This document shows, one piece after another, positions 15,449-22,093 of a stretch of DNA of 22,207 nucleotides (positions within the stretch are counted from its first letter, which is position 1; every line of letters starts with the position of its first letter). Source of the DNA: a virus; IMG/VR virus record IMGVR_UViG_3300037317_000050, positions 1 to 22,207 of that record; one strand, given 5' to 3'. The notes below the pieces were generated by a model. It did no database searches and was not told the DNA's origin. It saw only the letters and a program-made list of their open reading frames with translations. Made by a program: the position numbers and the translations under genes.

Positions 15449-15666
15449 GATCCGCCCCCACCTTGCCTCTCATCGGTCCTCAGCAGCTTTCGCTCTGGTG
15501 GCTCGACGATAGGTCCGGACCCGCGATGCATACGCGAGCGTCGATAGAGGTGTGGCATCATCAGACGGATCAATGAGGCCCCTTCGTCTTCGATGACGCG
15601 CAGCCCGCTGGTGTCGTCTATGATTTCCTTCAACTGGTCGACGGGGTCTTGCTCTGACTTCGTCAC
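15445..15666 (-). CDS. Small hypothetical protein
   Basis: A 73-residue protein with a GTG start at 15666 behind GAGGGGG and overlapped at both ends by its neighbours, which is the main evidence that it is real. The first 40 residues are an amphipathic helix and strand (SEQDPVDQLKEIIDDTSGLRVIE). The C-terminus is Arg/Gly/Pro-rich. No family recognised. Confidence 0.6.
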   Translation of the reverse strand: MTKSEQDPVDQLKEIIDDTSGLRVIEDEGASLIRLMMPHLYRRSRMHRGSGPIVEPPERKLLRTDERQGGGGS

Positions 15667-16181
15667 GCCGCCCCCTCAAGGTCTTTCGCGATGTCGGAGT
15701 GTGAGGCCAACATAAAATTCGTCATCCAATTGTCATCCGACATACGTAGTTGGATTTTGCTAGCCAGAACGCAGGACTCATCAATATCCTGTCCGTAGCA
15801 GCGCAGGCGTCTGAGAGCCTTTCGCCCCCACCTGGATGCGATTTCGCCTCTCAGGGCCAATAGAAGCATCCCCGTGCCGATCGCCGGGTCCTGCACCTTG
15901 AGCGGCTCCGCGCCTGTAGTCTTGAGACGTCGTATCTCCTCATCCGAGAAGCCCGCGACGGTCATTCGCGCGATGGAGCGTGACACCTCCCAGGGCGTCG
16001 AAAAGTAGGCAGTGTCATCGCGCTTCTTGGGGGTGTACTCGGCCAGAAAATGCTCCAGCGTCGGAGCTAGCAAGTCCGAAAACGAACCTGCGAGCCAGTA
16101 GTGCGAGACCAGCAGGCCAAACCCGTTGCTGACGAGCTCCAAAGTCTCCGGGTCGTCAGCCCACGGCGAGATGGCCTCCAT
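15663..16181 (-). CDS. Incomplete N6-adenine DNA methylase-like protein lacking the catalytic motif
   Basis: 172 residues from the ATG at 16181 (AGGAG six bases upstream). It contains the S-adenosylmethionine half of a class I N6-adenine methylase: TPWEV (62-66), the motif I DPAIGTG (98-104) and GQDIDESC (130-137). It ends about 35 residues later, before any NPPY/DPPY catalytic motif, so methyl transfer is not expected. It may bind cofactor or act with another subunit. In the same frame, coding-like sequence continues upstream for 41 codons to a TAG at 16305-16307, and beyond it, so the natural start may be further upstream than 16181. Confidence 0.72.
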   Translation of the reverse strand: MEAISPWADDPETLELVSNGFGLLVSHYWLAGSFSDLLAPTLEHFLAEYTPKKRDDTAYFSTPWEVSRSIARMTVAGFSDEEIRRLKTTGAEPLKVQDPAIGTGMLLLALRGEIASRWGRKALRRLRCYGQDIDESCVLASKIQLRMSDDNWMTNFMLASHSDIAKDLEGAA

Positions 16182-16304
16182 GTACGGCTCCTCACCTCGC
16201 TCGTATCTCGTCAGGACAGCCCACCATATCTCGAGACATCGTCGGAAGAGATCGAGGTCGCCAGTCCGCTCCCAGATGTCATCGATGATGCGCTTAATCT
16301 CGCG

Positions 16305-16544
16305 CTAGGCTGTCTCATTTCTGCTGACGGATACGGGCACTTTGACCCGCGAGGGAGTCAGCGGTATGGACTCCGGCGGACGGACGTCGGCGTCTTCGGG
16401 CGGATTGTCGAAAAGGGAAAGTTGATGGTCTTCGGGCACGGCAGAGCTCCAGAGCACAAATACAAAATGTGCCCCGAAGCGGGCCCGGATGGACGAGCTG
16501 CTTCGAGATTTACCGCCGGACGGCGGCTCCTCAAAAATCTGTAG
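16305..16544 (-). pseudogene. In-frame upstream segment of the methylase-like gene, ended by TAG
   Basis: An open frame of 79 codons, in phase with the methylase gene, ends in TAG at 16305-16307. A GTG at 16439 begins VPEDHQLSLFDNPPED..., a usual type of phage protein opening. After the TAG the frame continues REIKRIIDDIWERTG...LEIWWAVLTRYERG and reaches the ATG at 16181 without a break. This looks like one longer gene split by an amber codon. An unusual start after the TAG, or readthrough, is also possible. The first part (EEPPSGGKSRSSSS...) may be the tail of a lost gene. Otherwise nothing is seen in 16308-16596. Confidence 0.45.
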
Positions 16545-16596
16545 TCATGATCTCATAGTCCAGAGATACGATTCAAGTCCGATTTGAATACCGGCC

Positions 16597-17316
16597 CTAT
16601 TCTTCCTCTCCGAAGAGCTTTTCCAAGTAGCGATAGAGGTCTATCTCATCCGCTTCTAGCCCGACATATCTCGAGCGTTCAGGATGGTATTGTTCTCCAA
16701 AGCAAAGCACTTTGAACATCTCTTCGATTTCTTCTACCGAGCTCTGAAAGAAGTCAAGACTAAGATCTTCGGCAACCTTGAATCCCATCACAACCCCGTA
16801 AACCCCGTCCTTTCCTGCTTCAACCAGCGCCTTGTCGCTCAGATGACCGATCACGTCGTTACGGACGTCGCGAATATGGTCGAGTACGTCGTTTATCCGC
16901 TTAGAAATACGTGCATCGGCCAAGACTTTCCCCACATCCTTTCGAAGATCCTCCTTGGTTAGAGGTACGAGCTGATTCTTCCAGACTCGCAGGTTCGCGA
17001 AGTTTGGAGACCCGTTGTTGTCCTCGGTAAGACGATAGAGGCCCATAGCCACTGACTCGATCAGCATCACTAATACGTGATCGAAGAATCCTTTCTTGTC
17101 GTAGTTGTAATCGAATTCATGCATTGCTTCGAGATATCGCAACTCTTGGCGTACTCGCATAATCTGGCACCACACCGTTTCACGACGGGTCCTGTACTCC
17201 TCCAAAGGCTCGATGTCGTCTGAGGACTTCTTTGCGCGAATAACGTCTTCCGGCTTAACTGTGGTCAGATCCATCGCTCCCTCATGATCAAAAACAGTCA
17301 CGACTGACACGGACAC
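16597..17316 (-). CDS. AbiU2-like HEPN domain protein
   Basis: A 239-residue helical protein. LDHIRDVRNDVIGHLSDK carries the HEPN signature RN-x4-H (Arg152, Asn153, His158), in the style of the AbiU2 HEPN family, after a long helical pair with HVLVMLIESVAMGLYRL. The start is a GTG at 17316 with GGAG five bases upstream; an ATG at 17274 is the alternative. It has an 84-base gap on its 5' side and about 290 bases on its 3' side, so unlike its neighbours it may be transcribed on its own. AbiU2-type proteins belong to abortive infection systems; no partner is obvious here. The RNase role is inferred. Confidence 0.7.
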   Translation of the reverse strand: MSVSVVTVFDHEGAMDLTTVKPEDVIRAKKSSDDIEPLEEYRTRRETVWCQIMRVRQELRYLEAMHEFDYNYDKKGFFDHVLVMLIESVAMGLYRLTEDNNGSPNFANLRVWKNQLVPLTKEDLRKDVGKVLADARISKRINDVLDHIRDVRNDVIGHLSDKALVEAGKDGVYGVVMGFKVAEDLSLDFFQSSVEEIEEMFKVLCFGEQYHPERSRYVGLEADEIDLYRYLEKLFGEEE

Positions 17317-17400
17317 GATAGCTCCGGCGATACTGGGTGCCCTTCGCCCGCCTCCTTCCCAAGTCTATCACAGGGTACCGTCACAAGCCGCAATGGTGGC

Positions 17401-17604
17401 TCAATCCTGGTAGCCCATCAACTCCGCAATCCGCTCCTGCGCCTCCCGCTCGCCCTGTACACGGCCTGCGTAGACCGCCCCGGCGAAGACCGCGCACGAG
17501 CCTGCGACGTAGACCGCGGGCCAGACGTCGATGAGGTCGAAGGCCCATAGCCAGCTCACAGCGAGGGCGACTACCGTCGGTGCGAAGTGTCGTATCAGTC
17601 CCAT
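17401..17604 (-). CDS. Small two-helix membrane protein
   Basis: A 67-residue protein starting MGLIRHFAPTVVALAV at the ATG at 17604, which overlaps the stop of the replication gene by 10 bases. Two membrane segments are clear (about residues 8-22 and 27-44), followed by a charged helix (QGEREAQERIAELMG). The open frame upstream to 17646 is within the replication gene and is rejected. It could be a superinfection-exclusion or membrane-docking protein. A holin is possible but unlikely so far from lysis genes. Confidence 0.7.
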   Translation of the reverse strand: MGLIRHFAPTVVALAVSWLWAFDLIDVWPAVYVAGSCAVFAGAVYAGRVQGEREAQERIAELMGYQD

Positions 17605-18686
17605 CCTATCCCGCCTTCCACGGTTCCTGCGGCTGACTCGTCCCACTCATCGACATCGAGCCTCTTCTTCTTTTCGGCACTTGAAGCTGAGCGGTCAGGA
17701 AGATCACCATGCTTGGCAAAATAGGCGGGTAGCCACTTGTTCATCAGAGATGAATCGACTGTCTCCCATTTGAGCACATCGCGTATCCAGGCACCATCGC
17801 GCTGGTGACGTTTCCACACGCGACGTATCAGCATTTCCGCTTTGCGCACTCCGCCGAGCAATCGGATGGCCCTCGCGGCTCTCTCGATAGCTCCTTCGCT
17901 CTTCAGGGTATTTCGTTGAGACTGAAATGCCTCATCCGTCCATTTGTCGAGCCTCTCCTCCAGCTTGTCCAAAAGTTCACGGGGGGAAGGGGGGTTGTCT
18001 TTCGCTGGCGTCCTCTTCCCTACTTGCCCGTGGTTGCTCTTGCCTTCCACTCCGCCCTTTTCCTCCCTCGTCTTACCCGAGGTCTTTGACCGAGGGGGGA
18101 CGCCTGCTTCTCTCCGACTGGAACCCGACTCTGCGTCAACGTCGACGGAGCCGGAGGCGGAGTCTGGCGTGTTGTTGTTGGGGTCTTTGTCGGTGGTCTC
18201 TGCGGTAGTCTCTGTATCGTAGTCTCTGTAATGGGTCTGGCGCTTTCCGCCATTCTTGGATGGCGCTTTTGTACATTCTTGTTTGGCGGAATCCGCCATT
18301 CTAGTATGGCGCTTTCCGCCATTCTGGTCAGAATCGCCTGAGACGCCGTTTTTCGGGTCATCTTCGGGTTCGGCGGTGAGTTCAGCCCAAAGGGCATCGA
18401 GGTCTACCTGGAAGAAGAGTCGGCAAGGCACGCCTCGCCTATCCTCCCGCCAAAAAGAGGTCTTTCGAAGGGCTCGACGCGCTGACTCTTGCTCCCGACG
18501 GGACATTCCGGTCTCATCCTCCCACTCCTCCTGAGTCTTCCAGAACCAGCCGTCGTCGGAGGTTCGCTTTGACCAGTACACGGCCTGAGACAGCATGAGA
18601 GCAGCTGTCACTGACCCCGTGATGTCGACGAAGGAACGTTGAAAAGCAATGGGCCTATCGAGTATTGAATAGACGCGGTGAGACAT
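17595..18686 (-). CDS. Phage replication initiator (lambda O-like layout)
   Basis: A 363-residue protein starting MSHRVYSILDRPI at the ATG at 18686, behind AAGGAG seven bases upstream; codons further upstream are rejected. Residues 1-105 form a winged-helix domain (VTAALMLSQAVYW, WKTQEEWEDETGMSRREQESARRALRKT), the pattern of phage and plasmid initiators that bind iterons. A long hydrophilic, low-complexity linker (residues ~105-230) is the part that encodes the iterons. The C-terminal ~130 residues (LLDKLEERLDKWTD... IERAARAIRLLGGVRKAEMLIRRVWKR) would contact the helicase or its loader. It is the first gene of the minus-strand early operon, and its start codon lies in an operator-like sequence. 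No helicase gene is seen. Confidence 0.82.
   Translation of the reverse strand: MSHRVYSILDRPIAFQRSFVDITGSVTAALMLSQAVYWSKRTSDDGWFWKTQEEWEDETGMSRREQESARRALRKTSFWREDRRGVPCRLFFQVDLDALWAELTAEPEDDPKNGVSGDSDQNGGKRHTRMADSAKQECTKAPSKNGGKRQTHYRDYDTETTAETTDKDPNNNTPDSASGSVDVDAESGSSRREAGVPPRSKTSGKTREEKGGVEGKSNHGQVGKRTPAKDNPPSPRELLDKLEERLDKWTDEAFQSQRNTLKSEGAIERAARAIRLLGGVRKAEMLIRRVWKRHQRDGAWIRDVLKWETVDSSLMNKWLPAYFAKHGDLPDRSASSAEKKKRLDVDEWDESAAGTVEGGIGWD
18193..18230. repeat. Short tandem repeats beside the iterons
   Basis: GTAGTCTCTGTA occurs at 18205-18216 and 18219-18230, with a weaker copy GTGGTCTCTGCG at 18193-18204. They lie directly next to the iteron array and may be the melting or accessory part of the origin. 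Confidence 0.5.
18238..18325. repeat. Four 19-bp iterons at 23-bp spacing inside the initiator gene: candidate replication origin
   Basis: Units start at 18238, 18261, 18284 and 18307. Units 1 and 4 are identical: TGGCGCTTTCCGCCATTCT. Unit 3 differs in the centre and is a perfect palindrome around one base (TGGCGGA-A-TCCGCCA). Unit 2 keeps both ends but has a changed middle. Each has the half-sites TGGCG and CGCCA. Exact 23-bp spacing puts all units within about two helical turns of each other, as in lambda's origin inside gene O. This is not a CRISPR array. Confidence 0.85.
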
Positions 18687-18743
18687 CCCAGAACTCCTTG
18701 AGGTCAAGATCAAAAATGAGTATTCTGGGAGTACATCCCAGAA
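18683..18743 (-). promoter_or_regulatory. Operator-like palindrome and repeated half-site over the initiator start
   Basis: TTCTGGGA-GTACA-TCCCAGAA (18723-18743) is a perfect 8-bp inverted repeat with a 5-base spacer. The 12-mer ACATCCCAGAAC at 18733-18744 recurs exactly at 18683-18694, 50 bases away, where it covers the initiator start codon. This arrangement fits a repressor that closes the early promoter, possibly by binding both sites. The protein that binds is not identified. Confidence 0.72.
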
Positions 18744-18745
18744 CC

Positions 18746-18764
18746 CTCGCGAACCGATCGCGAG
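18746..18764. promoter_or_regulatory. Second perfect palindrome CTCGCGA-N5-TCGCGAG
   Basis: A 7-bp perfect inverted repeat two bases beyond the first palindrome and just before a terminator. A second regulator site is likely. No clear -35/-10 pair could be placed with confidence here. Confidence 0.5.
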
Positions 18765-18767
18765 GCT

Positions 18768-18801
18768 AACGCCGACTGGTCCTCGCCGGTCGGCGTTTTT
18801 T
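18768..18801 (+). terminator. Strong plus-strand terminator without an obvious plus-strand gene
   Basis: AACGCCGAC pairs with GTCGGCGTT, extended by GG/CC toward the loop, and is followed by six or more Ts on the plus strand. No plus-strand gene ends here, since everything from 13158 to 18686 is on the minus strand. It may end an antisense RNA over the initiator start, or shield the early promoter region. Confidence 0.75.
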
Positions 18802-18937
18802 CTTCCTGCGCTCCCCCGATCGCGCTCCTTGTCCTCGTTTCTGGGTGCTCATGCCCCAGGGCGGGGCTCACCGGCAAAGATGGATGGCCGGTGCCTCCCC
18901 ATCATGATAGGTGCTCAAGATTTGCCATGCAACATGA

Positions 18938-18972
18938 CAAAACCCCGATCAGAAGAGAATCTGACCAGGGTT
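18938..18972 (-). terminator. Terminator of the 19000-20480 gene pair
   Basis: On the minus strand, a 13-bp stem (with two wobble pairs) and 6-base loop ends in GGGGTTTTG, 27 bases after the stop at 19000. Apart from the palindromes, terminators and a 7-bp hairpin at 18869-18893, I see no gene in 18687-18999. Confidence 0.7.
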
Positions 18973-18983
18973 CAAGAATTCGT

Positions 18984-18996
18984 GCAAACGTGTGCA
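18984..18996. repeat. 13-bp direct repeat, right copy (candidate att core)
   Basis: GCAAACGTGTGCA, identical to 10156-10168, lies between the stop at 19000 and its terminator. Together the two copies bound 8.8 kb from the integrase through the replication initiator. Confidence 0.35.
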
Positions 18997-18999
18997 GGG

Positions 19000-19467
19000 C
19001 TATTGATTCTGGTTCCGTTTCGTCAGCGCGCTATACATCGCTCTACCAATAGTTCGCCGCAATTCTTTTGCCCTATCTTCATCACCGGATTGTGAATCGA
19101 AGTCAAACTCAGTCCCGCCTGCAATATAGAACCCTGACACTTCCCCATCACGATGCCTGAGCTGAATCGTGCATTCGACCGGAGACAAATCCGTTGTCAA
19201 AAATTCTTCCGCATCGCCAGCGATGGTTTGGACATCGATGAATAGCGGCACCTGGGCCTCTTGACCGACGAACTCTGGTTCGCCGAGACGGAAAATTGTT
19301 TTCGCTCGCTTTCGATCTTCCTCGGCATTGAGGTCGAATCCGAATGCCGACCTGACTTCATCCACGATGGTCGACGCGCGGAGGTATGCCCAGTACTTCT
19401 CCGAATCCTTCGCGTTACGATACAGCGCCTCGTGAAGATGCTCTTCGAGACTTCTATCTGCCACCAT
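19000..19467 (-). CDS. Hypothetical protein, likely co-transcribed with membrane-anchored gene
   Basis: A 155-residue protein from the ATG at 19467 (GGAGG five bases upstream). The open frame to 19581 overlaps the neighbouring gene and is rejected. The first 75 residues are helical (SLEEHLHEALYRNAKDSEKYWAYLRASTIVDEV). The rest looks like a small beta fold (EAQVPLFIDVQTI, VECTIQLRHRDGEVSGFYIAGG) with a final basic helix. No family recognised. It follows the membrane-anchored gene by 80 bases and ends at a terminator, so the two form a short operon. It may be a host gene next to the integration site. Confidence 0.7.
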   Translation of the reverse strand: MVADRSLEEHLHEALYRNAKDSEKYWAYLRASTIVDEVRSAFGFDLNAEEDRKRAKTIFRLGEPEFVGQEAQVPLFIDVQTIAGDAEEFLTTDLSPVECTIQLRHRDGEVSGFYIAGGTEFDFDSQSGDEDRAKELRRTIGRAMYSALTKRNQNQ

Positions 19468-19547
19468 ACCTCCCTCCAACTTAGTTTCTGATTGCCACCC
19501 CACTCTAGTTAGAGAAGACATGAGATCAAGCTCACCTTCGAACGACT

Positions 19548-20480
19548 CTAGTCGCTTGCCTCCTCCTTGGTATCCAGCCACTCCATATCCTTGTGGACAA
19601 TACGAACGTGCTTCCTATCCGCATCGACTACGGGACCGGCTCCCACAGCAAGCGGATAGTCGTCCGGTCGCTTCTTCCTCTCATCGACTCGAACTCGGTC
19701 GATGGTGAAGGCCATCAGGATCTCGAAGTCATCCCGCGGTTCGTCGAGGAGAGCGTTGTCTGCCGAGTCCCAAATCCGCCGGAACTCCTTCGCCTCCTCC
19801 TCAGACATCGGCATGGTGAACGCAAATGGCTCGGATTCCCATTCGCGAGAGACCTGAATCCTGTTGCCGGTCTGCCGATGGTTCGTGTAGGTCGGTTTCA
19901 CGCTGGGCTCTCCAAGAGCGACCCAGATGGTTCGGTCGGTAGAGCACCACAACAGGGTCGGCACCTCGACCGTGAACGCGCCTTCGTCGAAGTCGTAGTC
20001 TGACAGGGTCAGGTCCTCGACCGGGAGCTCCACGACGTAGGTCTGCTCCATCACCTTCTTCTCGAGCTCGTCTCGCTTCTTCGCATTTGCTTTCTGCTCG
20101 AACTCGTCTTCCCCTGGAGCATCTCCGGGAAGAATCGCCCACCAGTCTGTGGGACAGTCCTCATCGGGCTCAAAGCGAACCCACTTTGATTCAACCCACC
20201 GCTGTTCAGACGGCTCGCTCTCCGGTTCTTCTGGGTCCTCGGAACGCTGGTCCGGCTTCTCAGCCAAAGCTTTTTCTGCGGCTTGTTGACTCGGCTCCTG
20301 CTCCGCCTTCTTCGATTCGACTGGTTCGGTCGCCTCGGGTTGGGTGTTGTCGGCAATGACTTCCGGGTCATCTTCGCCGAAGAACGCGGCGAGTGAACCG
20401 CAACAACACAGCGACAAGACCACGGCAACAACCACGATCGCCACCAGGTTATCCTTCAACTGCTCCAACAGGTCTGACAT
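19548..20480 (-). CDS. Single-pass membrane-anchored protein of unknown function
   Basis: A 310-residue protein with GGGAGG five bases before its ATG. One membrane segment lies at about residues 12-34 (VAIVVVAVVLSLCCCGSLAAFF). A Glu/Pro/Ser-rich acidic spacer (36-95) and then a globular part (95-310) rich in Trp and beta strands (KWVRFEPDEDCPTDWWAIL, QTYVVELPVEDL) follow, which should lie outside the inner membrane. CCCG at the end of the membrane segment is unlikely to be a true lipobox in this setting but could be modified. I recognise no family. The acidic linker is typical of envelope proteins in some deltaproteobacteria-like groups, though this is a weak hint. Confidence 0.75.
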   Translation of the reverse strand: MSDLLEQLKDNLVAIVVVAVVLSLCCCGSLAAFFGEDDPEVIADNTQPEATEPVESKKAEQEPSQQAAEKALAEKPDQRSEDPEEPESEPSEQRWVESKWVRFEPDEDCPTDWWAILPGDAPGEDEFEQKANAKKRDELEKKVMEQTYVVELPVEDLTLSDYDFDEGAFTVEVPTLLWCSTDRTIWVALGEPSVKPTYTNHRQTGNRIQVSREWESEPFAFTMPMSEEEAKEFRRIWDSADNALLDEPRDDFEILMAFTIDRVRVDERKKRPDDYPLAVGAGPVVDADRKHVRIVHKDMEWLDTKEEASD

Positions 20481-20603
20481 CGGGCCCTCCCTCTTCTCCT
20501 GAACTGAAAAATGGACAACCCCATAATGCTACGCCTGTTATGAGGCCGCAACCGTCCGCCTTCGGTACCGTCCACAGTCCGAGCCCTATTGCTGGAAGTA
20601 CCG

Positions 20604-20840
20604 ATGGCCTCAGACGAAGAAATCGAGACCCGCGCCAAGCGCGTTGTTGCCTACAACGTGCGTCGACTCCGTCACGACGCCGGGCTTACCCAGGAGGAGC
20701 TCGCCGACCGCGCCGGGATTCACCGAACCATGGTGGGGTTTGTGGAGCGGGCCGAGCGCAACGTCTCGGTGAAGACGCTGTTCAAGCTCGCGGAGGGGTT
20801 AGGATGTGAGGTCGGGGAACTCGTTCACCGTCCGGCATAA
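20604..20840 (+). CDS. Small XRE-family helix-turn-helix regulator
   Basis: A 78-residue protein starting MASDEEIETRA at the ATG at 20604, with GGAAG five bases upstream. A TTG 15 bases earlier opens the frame but lacks support. Nearly the whole protein is the HTH_3 fold: NVRRLRHDAGLTQEELADRAGIHRTMVGFVERAERNV with the closing LAEGLGCEVGELV. It resembles restriction-modification controller (C) proteins and short phage repressors. No methylase-nuclease pair sits beside it. It is divergent from the membrane gene, whose start lies 123 bases away, so it may control that promoter or the early operator at 18.7 kb. Confidence 0.88.
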   Translation: MASDEEIETRAKRVVAYNVRRLRHDAGLTQEELADRAGIHRTMVGFVERAERNVSVKTLFKLAEGLGCEVGELVHRPA

Positions 20841-20868
20841 CACTGCTGTCCCCAATTTTTTCGCAGGT

Positions 20869-21822
20869 CTATTTGGCCAGACGAACAAAATCCAGAGTAG
20901 TGACACCAACGAGCTGCACGAGGTTCATGTCCGTGCCCTCTTCAAATTGGTGCAAATACCGCACCTCCAATGCAATATCGGTTGCCCCGGCAAACGCGTA
21001 CCCAAGTCCGATCCCTCCGCCAAGACGAGTTCGTACACCGTCACCAAACTCTGACTCGTCTGTACCTGGAGGAATCAAGAAGTCTAATGCTCCCGAAAAT
21101 CGAAAAAAGAACAGATTTCGAGTCATGTAACGCGCTCCGAAACGGAGTTCTGGAGTTGGCGGAGCGATATCAGTTGGACTTTTATCAGACAAATCCCATT
21201 GGACACCTAGCGGATTAACTGACAAACCCAACTCAGGATAGAGACCTACTCCAGATACAGCCGTTCTCTTCTCGGCGTCGTCTAGCGCAACTACCGAAAG
21301 AAGCTCGGCCTCGGCTTTCGATTCTTTCACCGCAATAAACCGTAGCCGCACCAACACCGGTTCAGAACTCTTCTTGGTGCTCAGATACTCCCGATCATTC
21401 AGTAAGTCAGCAACCGACCGGGAGTAGAACGGTCCTGTACAGGCGTACTCTTCACAGTCGTCTTCACGGCTGAGTACGATCGTCCTGACTTTCTTGGGAA
21501 GCGCGCTCGCGAATGTGCCGCTCTCCGATAAAGTCAAGAACTGGAGCTCAAACTTCACGTGAACCGTTTCTTTCTCGAAATTTCGGAATATCACTTCCAA
21601 GTCGGTTAGGTTCCTTACGTCGTCGCCGCATTCCTCTCGAAAGTCCTTTTGTGAAGTCACACCTTCAGGACAGAGACCCGCGTCGAGACTAAGAGAGTTC
21701 GACGAACCCGCGCTCTTTATTTCGACAAGTATTTCGGACACTCCGGTATTCGCTTGTACGCCCTGACTGAACAGGAGTGTCGTGAAGACGAACACCGAGA
21801 TTACCAGTTTCTTAGAATTCAT
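20869..21822 (-). CDS. Secreted protein with beta-barrel-like C-terminus (outer membrane)
   Basis: A 317-residue protein. A signal peptide is clear: basic MNSKK, hydrophobic LVISVFVFTTLLFSQ and a probable cut after GVQA (residue 24). The middle holds paired cysteines (ECGDD, DDCEEYACTG). From about residue 190 the sequence alternates polar and apolar residues in strands (AVSGVGLYPELGLSVN, LRFGARYMTRNLFFFRF, LGGGIGLGYAFAGATDIALEVRYLHQF, VQLVGVTTLDFVRL), as in an outer-membrane barrel. GGGGG lies six bases before the ATG. It is convergent with the XRE gene. Lysogenic conversion or an ordinary host gene are both possible. Confidence 0.78.
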   Translation of the reverse strand: MNSKKLVISVFVFTTLLFSQGVQANTGVSEILVEIKSAGSSNSLSLDAGLCPEGVTSQKDFREECGDDVRNLTDLEVIFRNFEKETVHVKFELQFLTLSESGTFASALPKKVRTIVLSREDDCEEYACTGPFYSRSVADLLNDREYLSTKKSSEPVLVRLRFIAVKESKAEAELLSVVALDDAEKRTAVSGVGLYPELGLSVNPLGVQWDLSDKSPTDIAPPTPELRFGARYMTRNLFFFRFSGALDFLIPPGTDESEFGDGVRTRLGGGIGLGYAFAGATDIALEVRYLHQFEEGTDMNLVQLVGVTTLDFVRLAK

Positions 21823-22093
21823 ACGTGTCCCCCAGGAATTAGGAAGGAATGCAAGCTAGAATGCCTTTGTGCTGTCAAACTCTACCCCAGTCAAATCAGC
21901 GACACAATGGCGACAAGGCGAATCATCACTATGCGTCTTAGTTTGAGAGAATAGGATAGCCCGCCAATCCGCCGCAGTCTTTGGGTTTCAGTCTGGCTTT
22001 TTGTCCCCGGCACGTCGATTCGCTTGTATGTCTCAGACGCGGGATCTACACTTAGTATACAGAGACTTCCGCTCCTACGGCACTTGTGTTCGC
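21823..22093. other. Intergenic region, 271 bases
   Basis: No gene, repeat or clear hairpin is seen. On the minus strand a TTGACA at 21873-21878 is a good -35 element 50 bases before the barrel-like protein, but no convincing -10 follows, so the promoter is only a suggestion. Confidence 0.4.

Noticed and set aside
17605-17646. N-terminal extension of the small membrane protein
   Set aside because: It is Arg-rich shadow sequence inside the initiator gene; the ATG at 17604 begins the membrane segment directly.
18238-18325. CRISPR array
   Set aside because: Repeats are 19 bp with 4-bp gaps, palindromic, inside a coding gene; there are no spacers or cas genes.
18869-18893. CACCGGC/GCCGGTG hairpin
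   Set aside because: A 7-bp stem with an 11-base loop and no T-run; too weak to call a terminator or operator.
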